Assembly (NCBI RefSeq): GCF_018736085.1
Contig: NZ_CP076134.1
Coordinates: 2,428,501 to 2,492,500, forward strand
Length of the DNA stretch: 64,000 nt
Direction of reading: 5' to 3'
From: Bradyrhizobium sediminis
GTDB lineage: Bacteria; Pseudomonadota; Alphaproteobacteria; Rhizobiales; Xanthobacteraceae
The notes beneath the pieces were generated by a model, which was not told the DNA's origin, did no database searches, and saw nothing but the letters and a program-made list of their open reading frames with translations. A program made the position numbers and the translations under genes. Every line of letters starts with the position of its first letter. The stretch's first letter is position 1. Below, in pieces: positions 36,217 to 53,212 of the stretch.

Positions 36217-37191
36217 ATGCGCAAAGTCACGTTTTTGAGCGATTCCTTGCCCGAAAGGGATCGCATCGAAGCGACGAGCCATATTCTTTCCGCGCCCGGC
36301 GGAAAGACAACGGTCGCAAGATGCTCGGCGGCTGACTTTCATTGCCGCCTGGAGAGTCTGGAACTACCCGGCTTATATTCGCTCGTGATGCACTCCTCCG
36401 CTGTCGTCATCGACTGTGCCGGAGGCGGGCCTCGTTCGGATCACTTCAGATTCGGCTTCGGGGCAGCGCCCTGGTCGATGGCTTGCGCCGGCGTCGATAC
36501 GACCATCCAAAGGCGAGACGCTTATCTGCGAAGTTCGGAGTTTCCCTGCACTTTCGCATGCGACACTTCGGCCGGCGCCCGGGTGGTCGAGATTCCCGCA
36601 CAGGAAATCTTCCGGCGTCTGAGAATCAAGGATACCGCCTTTGCTCGCCCGGTGCTCGGCGATACGCCGGGATTGTCACTCCTGCGGCAATATCTCGGCG
36701 CTCTAGATCAGGGCGACGCCCTCTCCGATCCGGTCGAGCAGCGGCTGTTCGTCGGCCATGTCTATGATCTCATGGCCCTGGTCCTCGGCGCCAATGCGGA
36801 CGCCCTCGAGCAGGCGCGTCACGGCGGCCTTCGCGCCGCTCGGCTGAAGGCCGCCAAGGACTTCATCGACGCGCATCTGCTCGATCCCGATCTGTCGGAC
36901 CGCGCCGTCGCAGCCCATCTCGGCGTCTCCGATCGTTATGTGCGCATGTTGTTCGCCGGCGAAGGAACGAGCTGCAAGAGCTATATCCATGCGCGAAGGC
37001 TGGCGGCGGCATATGCGATGCTGACGAGCCCGGTTTGGGTACGAGTGAAGATCATCGATCTAGCCTATCGATGCGGTTTCAGCGATATCACCACGTTCAA
37101 TCGACAGTTTCGCGCCCGCTACGGCATGACGCCGTCCGAGGCGCGGGAAGCCCCGTCGGAAGCAAGACCGAATATGGGCGACTGGAAATAA
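36217..37191 (+). CDS. AraC family transcriptional regulator
   Basis: 324 residues. The C-terminal AraC DNA-binding domain (about 215-310) carries two helix-turn-helix units: LSDRAVAAHLGVSDRYVRMLF and IIDLAYRCGFSDITTFNRQF followed by RARYGMTPSEAR. The N-terminal half is an AraC-binding-like domain without clear ligand motif. It diverges from the trimeric autotransporter across 272 bases and is the most likely local regulator. Relatives next to YadA-like genes are frequent in Bradyrhizobium; this is from general recollection. Confidence 0.9.
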   Translation: MRKVTFLSDSLPERDRIEATSHILSAPGGKTTVARCSAADFHCRLESLELPGLYSLVMHSSAVVIDCAGGGPRSDHFRFGFGAAPWSMACAGVDTTIQRRDAYLRSSEFPCTFACDTSAGARVVEIPAQEIFRRLRIKDTAFARPVLGDTPGLSLLRQYLGALDQGDALSDPVEQRLFVGHVYDLMALVLGANADALEQARHGGLRAARLKAAKDFIDAHLLDPDLSDRAVAAHLGVSDRYVRMLFAGEGTSCKSYIHARRLAAAYAMLTSPVWVRVKIIDLAYRCGFSDITTFNRQFRARYGMTPSEAREAPSEARPNMGDWK

Positions 37192-37204
37192 CGCCAGCGG
37201 CGCT

Positions 37205-37320
37205 TGGGTATCAGAACTCGCCCGCCAGTCCCGCGCGGGACGCGTGGACCATCATCGGCGCCGCGACGTCGAGCCGGTATGCGAGCGAGACGCCCCCGGC
37301 GCCTTCCTTTGGAAGAGCAA
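37205..37320 (-). pseudogene. Degenerate copy of the trimeric autotransporter 3' end
   Basis: Begins with the same TCAGAACTCGCCCGCCAGTC that ends the adhesin gene at 32964, and repeats the GGACCATCATC and GAGCCGGTACGCGAGCGAGACG-like words of its anchor domain with gaps. No open frame remains. Confidence 0.75.
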
Positions 37321-37388
37321 TTGCCCGCCGGCCCGGCGAAGTGCAGATAGCCCAGTTCCTCGCGAACGACCAAATCCATGCGCTTATG

Positions 37389-37537
37389 ATAATCGACCAA
37401 GCGGCGCCGATCGCAGCGCTGACCGACCAGACCATCGCCGGTTGGAGTCGCATGTGGCGATGCAGGACTGCGTGATCGCCAATCTCGATGCGTTTTTCGC
37501 CGGCAGGCCGCTGCCGTATTCAGTCACGGAGTCTTGA
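37389..37537 (+). pseudogene. 2-hydroxyacid dehydrogenase fragment, internally deleted
   Basis: Reads IIDQAAPIAALTDQTIAG, matching the IDEQALVEALADNTIAG region of the gene ending at 31962. It then jumps at 37441 into another frame reading LESHVAMQDCVIANLDAFF and ends PYSVTES. The segment with the catalytic His is missing. Confidence 0.75.
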
Positions 37538-37559
37538 CCGGCCGATGGTGGCAAGAATT

Positions 37560-37735
37560 CAGGCGGCTATGCACGGGATAGCCGAGCGCCTGGCGGAGCT
37601 TCCCAATCCGTCGAACGCCCACACCTGCAGCCTATGGGGCCCCGGGCGATAGAGGTTGCAGGCAGAAGCCCGTCGGTGAGCAGCCGGCGCCCCGAAGCGG
37701 ATTCGGGACATCGCCCTTCGGTTTGCGCGACCTTG
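37560..37735 (-). pseudogene. Decayed copy of the unknown fragment at 31995-32180
   Basis: Shares GAAGCCCGTCGG and the GACATCGCCCTT..GGTTTGCGCG end with the first copy, at roughly 70 percent identity by eye, and has the same position after a dehydrogenase 3' end. No open frame. Confidence 0.5.
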
Positions 37736-37871
37736 CTGGCTTAGCCAATCTTAGCCCTCAAGGTCGCCCACATGCTTGTCCGGAATCTCATTGTCGTGGC
37801 GTCGGTCGTCGTGGCTTCTTGCCTCCGGCCGGCTGTTGAGAACGCACCATCAAACCTGGGGACGGAAACAT

Positions 37872-38774
37872 CTAGCGCGCTAACTCCACCCTCCGATTCT
37901 TGGCCCGCCCATCTTCCGTGGTGTTGTCGACGATGGGCTTTGCATCGCCGAAACCCGCCGGGGTAAGACGATCCGCGTTGACGCCCTGCCGGCCAAGCCA
38001 AGCCACCACCGCTGCCGCTCTGGCCTGAGAGAGCTTCTGATTTGTGGCAGGCGCTCCCACGTTGTCCGTGTGGCCTTCGACCTTCAGCCGCAGATTGGGA
38101 TGGTCCACCAGCAACTTTCGAATTTCGCTCAGGACCGCTTCCGAGTCCGGGCGGATCGTCGCCTTGCCTGTGTCGAAGTTGATGCCATACACGGCAACGC
38201 GTCCTTTGTCCTCGAGTGCCTTGTAGAAGCCGTCTGCGTCTGCGTCGAGCTTCTGCTCCATCTGACCGGGCTCGGCGATTGTCAGCGTCGACTCCATCCA
38301 ATCTCCCTGATCAGTGGCGCTGAGGTTCACGTAGACTGTAGGCTTCCCGCCGCGATCGAGCCGAAATGCGCCGAAGGTCTCTCCTCCGATCTTGGCATGC
38401 GAGGGCAGCTTGTCGACCCGTCCCGCCACAAGCGTCACGAACCCGGCTTTGCCGAGCGCGGCCTCGTACTGGCGCAGGATCTCGAAAGCGGACGTGCCGG
38501 GCTTGTGCTCATAGACATATCGCATGATACGGCCCCCTATCTCCTCGATCTTCGCCTCGGGCTCCCCATCACTGCCATGCTGGGTTCCGGTGACGACTTC
38601 GACGCTGTCAAAAGCCTTCTCGTCATATTCCGTCACCCGTGCCTGCGGGTAGAACTTGATGATCGAATGCTCCTTTGTCCCCTTCACATTTTTCTCATTC
38701 CAGGCCGCCGACGACGGCAGGCTCAAAGCAAGCATTAACAATCCAGCGAGTATCATGCGCATCGAATGCCTCAT
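37872..38774 (-). CDS. OmpA-family envelope protein
   Basis: 300 residues. Signal peptide at 1-24 (MILAGLLMLALSLPSSAA). The N-terminal half resembles DUF4892-type domains; the C-terminal third is an OmpA peptidoglycan-binding domain with GINFDTGKATIRPDSEAVL, VEGHTDNVG, LSQARAAAV and NRRVELAR, including the Asp and Arg that hold diaminopimelate. Predicted periplasmic, bridging cell wall and envelope. It lies near the trimeric autotransporter, and OmpA-type proteins such as TpgA can anchor those adhesins, so cooperation is possible but unproved. It is divergent from an AraC regulator. Confidence 0.88.
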   Translation of the reverse strand: MRHSMRMILAGLLMLALSLPSSAAWNEKNVKGTKEHSIIKFYPQARVTEYDEKAFDSVEVVTGTQHGSDGEPEAKIEEIGGRIMRYVYEHKPGTSAFEILRQYEAALGKAGFVTLVAGRVDKLPSHAKIGGETFGAFRLDRGGKPTVYVNLSATDQGDWMESTLTIAEPGQMEQKLDADADGFYKALEDKGRVAVYGINFDTGKATIRPDSEAVLSEIRKLLVDHPNLRLKVEGHTDNVGAPATNQKLSQARAAAVVAWLGRQGVNADRLTPAGFGDAKPIVDNTTEDGRAKNRRVELAR

Positions 38775-39012
38775 TGGTATCTCTGATCATCTATTTTGCG
38801 TGGGGGCATCGTAACGAACAGGCGTGCAGCGCAAATCCTGCGGGATACGTGGGAGGACGTCCGGTACGATGACCTTGCAAAGGGCGGTTCGTATGATCTC
38901 GCGGCCGCGCTGTCTCGGCGCTGGCTGCAGGCCGATCGGCAATTAGTGCAGACTTCGCTTGACTGCGGAGTCTGGATCGGAAACATGGGCTGGCTTTCTC
39001 CAATGATGCCCC

Positions 39013-39978
39013 ATGCCTGTGCTGTTCGACTCCAAGACGATTGCCGCTCGCGATAATTTTCCTCTTTGGCAGGAGTTCATCGCCTCCGCCTTTTTCGGCA
39101 TGAAGGCCGAACCGATCGGTGTGGACCCATTCGTAGCGCAGGTGGAGCTCTCCAACGTCAGCGGCATCGATATTGCCACCGCTCGATTTCCTGCCCAGCG
39201 CCTGTACCGCAGCAAGGCTGAGATCGCCCACATTGCGCAGGACGCTTATTGTGTGGCGCTCGTCGAAAGCGGCCTGAGCCAGGGCACGCATGGAGGCGTT
39301 TCGTTCACGGCAAGGCCGGGAGATCTGGTGATTATTGACGTGAGTAAGCCTTTCGACCTTTCCGTCTTGGGCGAGGGCACCAAGCTTTCCGTCATCCAGA
39401 TCGACAAGCAGCAACTCGCCCAGCGACTGGGCGAGCCGAGGCTCGTTCCTGTCACGGCTTCGACAGGCAGCGGAGCAGAAGCCCTGCTCGCGAGCTACAT
39501 AGGGGGGCTTGCACAATCCGCTGCCACGTTACCCGCAGCATCGGCCGGAAGGGCCGCTTCGATCGCCTGCGACCTTTTTGCGATCGCTTTCTCCCAACGG
39601 GCAACCGCGGACCTTGGGGCTGAGAGCGTCCACGATGCGCGCCTTGCGGCAGCGTTAACCTTCATTGCTCGCAACATTACCGATGTCTGGTTGGATGCCA
39701 AGCGCGTCGCGTGCCATCTCGGTATCTCCCCGCGATCCGTCTATGGCCTATTCGAACGCTCGGGCCTCAGTCTTGCCGAGACCATCCTGTCCCAGCGCCT
39801 GGAAGCATGCCGCGCGGCGCTCATCGACCCCACATATGCCAGGCGGACGATTGCAGACTTGGCGCTCGACCTCGGATTCAACGACCTTTCCCGGTTCAAT
39901 CGTCACTACAGGGCACGCTACGGCGAGACGCCCCGTGAGACCCGAACCCGCATGTCTGGATGTGAGCGTAGTACCTAG
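39013..39978 (+). CDS. AraC family transcriptional regulator (AraC-binding-like N-terminus)
   Basis: 321 residues. The N-terminal domain (about 1-200) resembles the AraC_binding_2 type, with RAEIAHI-like strand and ARPGDLVIIDVSKPF. The C-terminal AraC domain has AKRVACHLGISPRSVYGLFE and ADLALDLGFNDLSRFNRHYRARYGETP. It is divergent from the OmpA-family gene and may control it. The ATG at 39013 has no clear SD, but conserved sequence starts directly after it. Confidence 0.88.
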   Translation: MPVLFDSKTIAARDNFPLWQEFIASAFFGMKAEPIGVDPFVAQVELSNVSGIDIATARFPAQRLYRSKAEIAHIAQDAYCVALVESGLSQGTHGGVSFTARPGDLVIIDVSKPFDLSVLGEGTKLSVIQIDKQQLAQRLGEPRLVPVTASTGSGAEALLASYIGGLAQSAATLPAASAGRAASIACDLFAIAFSQRATADLGAESVHDARLAAALTFIARNITDVWLDAKRVACHLGISPRSVYGLFERSGLSLAETILSQRLEACRAALIDPTYARRTIADLALDLGFNDLSRFNRHYRARYGETPRETRTRMSGCERST

Positions 39979-40065
39979 TTCGGCCAGGGCCGATTTCGAA
40001 GGCGGGACGAGCCACAATGACACCTGTGGCCAGACAAAGCGGCGGATCGCGGTGTCGTTTACGCT
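39979..40065. other. Short spacer
   Basis: No feature recognised between the AraC gene and the dehydrogenase fragment. Confidence 0.3.
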
Positions 40066-40190
40066 AAAGGAGCCGCATCCACCGGAGGGGCTGACCAAAT
40101 TTCCGAACGTCGTGCTGTCCCCGCATATCGGCGGCCATACACTGGAGTCGCATGTGGCGATGCATGACTGCGTGATCGCCAATCAAGTCG
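40066..40190 (+). pseudogene. 2-hydroxyacid dehydrogenase fragment (third copy)
   Basis: Reads KEPHPPEGLTKFPNVVLSP then HIGGHTLESHVAMHDCVIAN, closely matching the C-terminal region of the gene ending at 31962, including the catalytic His segment. It starts and stops abruptly. It holds the part that the fragment at 37389-37537 lacks. Confidence 0.8.
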
Positions 40191-40862
40191 CGCTACGCCC
40201 CGATATGCAGCGTCTGCAAGTGTTTGTTGGAATTCCCGAGCTTGGACAATCCGCCGGCGCTCCGGTTACCCCGCCAGTGGCCGTTGTCGCTGGGAATAGT
40301 CATTTTTTGGGGCAAATAGTAATAGGGGGGCCCAATCGGCCCGAACTTTGCACTTGGCAAGCTGGGAAAGACTCGTTAAACAACCCCTTCCGGGCGTGCT
40401 GGCTGTCGCTGGCACGTCCGTGCTCGCATTCCGAAAACCCGATACGCTAGGAGATCATTCCTTTCAGGACATCCGCTTGGATTGCTCGAAAGGAAGGAGA
40501 GCCGTCGTTTCGGAGGGATGTGGGCAGGGGTCTTTCGGTTCGCCGGACGGCCTCGATCCTGTCCAAGACTGCAGGCGCCCGCGGTGAAACCTAGTTTCTT
40601 CAACGGCTTAATCCATCGGCCTGCATAGACGGGTGAAGACTGGATTTTCATTTTGCGCCGAAATCTGCGGCGCGATGCGGATTTGGTTCGAACCTCGACA
40701 CCCCGTGGCCCGTTCGGCCCGGGAGGGCAGGCGTTTCAAATGTCGTCTTGCCCGACGTGTCCTGAGACCAAGATGTCTCGAGGTCAGGTTCAGGCGGGAC
40801 GATGGGTGCAACCCGGCGGTCCTGCCTTAGGGCTAGAGACCGCCAACCGGAGAGAGCTTGCT
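40191..40862 (+). promoter_or_regulatory. Spacer and rplJL leader region
   Basis: About 670 bases without a gene. The right half is the long leader expected for rplJ, where L10-L12 complexes autoregulate translation. GGCGGTC (40815-40821) pairs with GACCGCC (40838-40844) directly before the ribosome binding site. I could not trace the complete L10-leader fold or a confident promoter. Confidence 0.45.
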
Positions 40863-41381
40863 GTGGAAAGAGCGGCAAAAAAGGACGCGGTTGAGGCGCT
40901 GAACGGTCTGTTCAAGACCACCAGCGTTGCAGTCGTCGCCCACTATTCCGGCCTCACCGTGGCCCAGATGCAGAAGCTGCGTATGCAGATGAAGCAGGCG
41001 GGTGCGTCGGTGAAGGTCTCGAAAAACCGTCTCGCCAAAATTGCTCTTGAAGGCACGGACGTCGTTGCCATCGGCTCCCTGTTGAAGGGGCCGACCGTGA
41101 TCGCGACTTCAAACGATCCGGTAGCGGCGCCCAAGGTTGCCATCGAATTCGCCAAGACGAACGAGCAGTTCGTCATTCTCGGCGGGTCGATGGGTAAAAC
41201 CGTCCTGGACGTGAACGGGGTGAAGGCGCTTGCCTCGCTGCCGTCACTCGATGAACTGCGCGGCAAGATCGTCGGCCTCCTGGTGGCGCCGGCGACCAAG
41301 ATCGCTCAGCTCTCGACTGCGCCCGCGGCCAAGCTCGCGCGCGTCGTTCAGGCCTATGCCTCAAAGAGCGAAGCGGCCTGA
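40863..41381 (+). CDS. rplJ: 50S ribosomal protein L10
   Basis: 172 residues. L10 is the base of the L12 stalk, binding 23S rRNA through its N-terminal domain and L12 dimers through its C-terminal helix. Conserved [16 protein letters not shown] and [12 protein letters not shown] are present; the Ala-rich C-terminus [14 protein letters not shown] is the L12-binding helix. Start is GTG after GGAGAGAG; upstream in-frame codons belong to the leader. Followed by rplL after 56 bases. Confidence 0.96.
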   Translation: MERAAKKDAVEALNGLFKTTSVAVVAHYSGLTVAQMQKLRMQMKQAGASVKVSKNRLAKIALEGTDVVAIGSLLKGPTVIATSNDPVAAPKVAIEFAKTNEQFVILGGSMGKTVLDVNGVKALASLPSLDELRGKIVGLLVAPATKIAQLSTAPAAKLARVVQAYASKSEAA

Positions 41382-41437
41382 CGCCCTTCGCAAACATCAA
41401 ACCTGGTTCGAACCGATACGCTTAAGGAAACAGATCA

Positions 41438-41809
<372 letters not shown>

Positions 41810-41828
41810 GCGAAGCTTGCTTCAACTC

Positions 41829-41917
41829 CATCCCCGGACGAGCGAGGCGTAGCCGAGCGCGATCCGGGGATCCACTCCACCAAAGACGTGGATGGCCGGG
41901 TCAAGCCCGGCCATGAC
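41829..41917. repeat. Intergenic palindromic repeat, family C
   Basis: CATCCCCGGACGAGCG, GATCCGGGGATCCA and GATGGCCGGGTCAAGCCCGGCCATGAC words form nested hairpins between rplL and rpoB. Confidence 0.75.
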
Positions 41918-41985
41918 GACGGTGGCGAGGATCAATGGAAAAGACGTGGCCGGGATCGTCCGGGCCGGGTTGTACACAAGAATGT

Positions 41986-42020
41986 GTGGGGATTCGAAGG
42001 TTTACCCCTCGAATCTCCAC
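41986..42020 (+). promoter_or_regulatory. Strong hairpin in the rplL-rpoB spacer
   Basis: GTGGGGATTCGA pairs with TCGAATCTCCAC with one mismatch, plus further pairing in the loop (GGTTTACCCC). In many bacteria this spacer holds an attenuator or RNase III site that sets the ratio of ribosomal protein to polymerase expression. No T-run follows, so processing or partial attenuation is likelier than full termination. Confidence 0.5.
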
Positions 42021-42334
42021 GATTGTCATCCCATATCGGGACGGCAGCACGAAAGCACGGTAGGCGGCGGGAACGGCAACGTTCCTGCGCAGGCCGTTGG
42101 GAGACGGGCAATTTCGGGCTTTTTCGGTCCGTAACTAGGCAAGTTGAGACGGGCGGGTGCGGAAGCGCCCCGCGCGTCGTTTTGCGTTTTGTAGGTCTGG
42201 CGCCAACGCTTTGGGATTTAAATCCTGAAATCAGGCTTCAGACTTTCGGGATGTATCGGAAATTCAACCCGGGGGCGATGGCAGTCGCGCTTCGGAAGGT
42301 TCGCCCCTCACGGGCGACGAAATGAGAGGCCACG

Positions 42335-46459
<4,125 letters not shown>

Positions 46460-46585
46460 TTCAAGCTCCAATGCCCGGCCTCGTGCCGGGCATCCGCGCC
46501 TCGCTCGGACGTTGAGCGGTGCGCGCGCGACTTAGAAGAATTTCGAATTTGCTGCCGGTGGCGACCGGCACGCGAGGAGAAGACC

Positions 46586-50785
<4,200 letters not shown>

Positions 50786-50810
50786 AGTTGCACGGATTCA
50801 GTGCGTTAGG

Positions 50811-50840
50811 AAAAGGCCGGCTTCACGCCGGCCTTTTTTG
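50811..50840 (+). terminator. Rho-independent terminator after rpoC
   Basis: AAAAGGCCGGC, a TTCAC loop, then GCCGGCCTTTTTTG. Perfect GC stem with T-run, ending the rpoBC operon. Confidence 0.93.
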
Positions 50841-50970
50841 ATTTTTTGACCCATCTCAAAGCCCGAACCCGGTTTGTTCATCTTTCCTTCAGGCTGAAAA
50901 GCGCTTTTGCTAGGGTGACTTAAGGCTGGCCACCTGGGAACAAATGGGGTGGTGGAGGCGACGGAAACAT

Positions 50971-53028
50971 ATGCTGGATCTTGCAATCGTTGGTGGCGGC
51001 CCCGGCGGGCTGATGAGCGCCTGGTATCTGAAGAAGAAGCTCGGCGAACTCTGCCGCATCACGATCTACGAAGCTTCCGACCGCGTCGGCGGCAAAATCG
51101 TCACCCGCAAGTTCGATTCGGCGCCCGCGATGTATGAAGCCGGCGTCGCCGAGATCTACGATTACTCGATGACCGGCCCCGATCCGCTGCGCGAGCTGAT
51201 CCAGCATTTCGGCCTGCAGACCATTCCGATGGACGCCGAGCAGGTCCATCTCGACGGCGAGCTTCTGAACGACGTGCCGGGGATGCGCCGCAAATACGGC
51301 GCCAAGACCGCGGACGCGATCGAAGCGTTCCGCAAGCGCTGCACCGAGATGGTGTCGCCGGTCGAATATTACGAAGGTGTCGGCGCGCACGACAACGAGC
51401 ACCCGTGGGCCTACCTCTCCTGCGAGGAACTGCTCGACAAGGAGGTCGACGATCCCACAGCCAAGCGCTTCTTCAAGGTGATGGCGCGCTCCGATATCGC
51501 CACCGAGAGCCACAACACCAATGGGCTGAATGCGCTGAAGAACTTCGTGATGGATGTCGACGGCTACATCGGGCTGTATTCGATCCAGAACGGCAATGAG
51601 CAGCTGATCGAGTGCCTGCAGTCGGAAGTCAACGCGAAGATCCAGCTCAATCACCGGGTGCTCAAGGTCGGCAAGACCGAGGCGGGCCGCTATCGGCTCA
51701 ACATGATGAACGGCAAGGGACCGGAGACGAAAGACTTCGATCTGGTGCTGATGTGCCTGCCGCATTCCTGGCTCGCCACCATGCGCTGGGACGGCGAGCA
51801 GCTGCGCAAGTCAATGGTCAAGCACGTCGCCTATTTCGACCGGCCTGCGCATTATCTGCGGATCTCGCTGCTGTTCGACGAGCCGTTCTGGGGCGAGAAG
51901 ATCCCGGGCGCCTGGTTCATGTCGGAAGCATTCGGCGGCTGCTGCGTTTACAACGAAGGCGCGCGCCACGACGTCGGCAAGCATGGCGTGTTGAACTGGC
52001 TGATCGCCGGGTCCGATGCGCTCGCATTCGCCAATCTCGGCGATCAGGAACTGATCGACGCCGCGCTGAAGTCGCTGCCGGCTTCGCTCGGCGATGCGCG
52101 CGAGCATTTCCTGGAGGGCAAGACCCACCGCTGGCTGTCCTCGGTGAATGCGATTCCCGGCGGTCTTCCGGCGCGCGACGTCATGACAAATCACCGGCCC
52201 GAGCCGAAGCAGCACCCCGGCCTCGTCGTGGTCGGCGACTATCTGTTCGACTCGACGCTGAATGGGCTGCTCGATTCCTCCGATGCCGCCACCGACATCA
52301 TCGTCACCGAGATGATGCGGTTGCGCCGCGCCCGCGGCGAGGGCGGCAAGCCTTCGTCCGACAGGATCGACCGCGAATATTTCGAGAACTATCGCGGGCT
52401 CGGCCCCTATCACGAGGTCTGGAGCCAGTTCACCGATCCTGGTTACCTGACCGATCTCATCAAGATCGTCTGGGGCAGGGCCAAGGGCTACAAGCTCCTG
52501 GTGGCCGGCTCCGCCAGCGGAGAACTGGTGGGAGCGCTGCGCGATCGCGGGATAGATGCATGGGGTATCGAGAACAACCGTACGATACACGCCAGGACGC
52601 CGAAGGCGCTGAAGAAATTCAACAAGCTTGGATCGATCGTCGATATGCCGTTCAAGGACGGGGAATTCGACTTCGTGTTCGAAACCAGCCTGTGCCATGT
52701 CGGGGAAAAGCAGGTGCCCCGCGCGATTCGCGAATTGAACCGCGTGACGAAGACCGGCCTGGTGTTCGGCTCGGTGACGTCGGATATGGCGCCTGCGCTG
52801 ATCGATCGCTACGACCTGCTGCGCGGGGTCAAGAAGCTCGGCACCTGGTGGGAGTGGTCGGAATTGTTCTTCTCCAACGGGTTCGACCTGTCGATGCACC
52901 GCCGCGACACCACGGACGCGCTCTGGGCGGCGACGCTGGCCGCCAACAAGGGACCCGGCCAGTGGTATGCGGATTCCGACAGCCTGCGCTACTCGTTCTT
53001 TGACAAGGTTGCCGACGACGACGATTAG
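50971..53028 (+). CDS. FAD-dependent amine oxidase-like / SAM methyltransferase fusion protein
   Basis: 685 residues with two enzymatic halves. The N-terminal half (1 to about 462) is an FAD flavoprotein of the amine oxidase/protoporphyrinogen oxidase fold: LAIVGGGPGGLMSAWYL binds ADP, ASDRVGGKIVT follows, and GLVVVGDYLFDSTLNGLLDS is the C-terminal FAD motif. After a linker, the C-terminal half (about 480-685) is a class I methyltransferase with LLVAGSASGELVGAL (motif I, from about 506), IEN and VDMPFKDGEFDFVFETSLCH. It ends in Asp residues (ADDDD). The reaction is unknown; oxidation and methylation of one substrate, perhaps a lipid or isoprenoid, is plausible. The start MLDLAIVGG follows GTGGAGGCGACGG; nine upstream codons are less likely. 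Confidence 0.82.
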   Translation: MLDLAIVGGGPGGLMSAWYLKKKLGELCRITIYEASDRVGGKIVTRKFDSAPAMYEAGVAEIYDYSMTGPDPLRELIQHFGLQTIPMDAEQVHLDGELLNDVPGMRRKYGAKTADAIEAFRKRCTEMVSPVEYYEGVGAHDNEHPWAYLSCEELLDKEVDDPTAKRFFKVMARSDIATESHNTNGLNALKNFVMDVDGYIGLYSIQNGNEQLIECLQSEVNAKIQLNHRVLKVGKTEAGRYRLNMMNGKGPETKDFDLVLMCLPHSWLATMRWDGEQLRKSMVKHVAYFDRPAHYLRISLLFDEPFWGEKIPGAWFMSEAFGGCCVYNEGARHDVGKHGVLNWLIAGSDALAFANLGDQELIDAALKSLPASLGDAREHFLEGKTHRWLSSVNAIPGGLPARDVMTNHRPEPKQHPGLVVVGDYLFDSTLNGLLDSSDAATDIIVTEMMRLRRARGEGGKPSSDRIDREYFENYRGLGPYHEVWSQFTDPGYLTDLIKIVWGRAKGYKLLVAGSASGELVGALRDRGIDAWGIENNRTIHARTPKALKKFNKLGSIVDMPFKDGEFDFVFETSLCHVGEKQVPRAIRELNRVTKTGLVFGSVTSDMAPALIDRYDLLRGVKKLGTWWEWSELFFSNGFDLSMHRRDTTDALWAATLAANKGPGQWYADSDSLRYSFFDKVADDDD

Positions 53029-53036
53029 TTGATGGT

Positions 53037-53082
53037 GCGTATTCTGATCGCAGAACCGGTGCCCCTCTTGCGGAATGGCGCC
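53037..53082. repeat. Palindromic repeat, family D (degenerate)
   Basis: GCGTATTCTGATCGCAGAAC and TTGCGGAATGGCGC arms resemble 5122-5166. It lies nine bases after the fusion gene stop. Confidence 0.6.
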
Positions 53083-53212
53083 CGGCGCTTCGCCGGTACT
53101 CCAATTATTTTGCCGAACGCATCCTGATCGCATAGGATCGCGGGCGGTGGCTCTCCGGGCCGCCTCCCTCGATTTTTGCGGTCATGCCGGCCGTGCAGCA
53201 TCGGTTGGTCTA

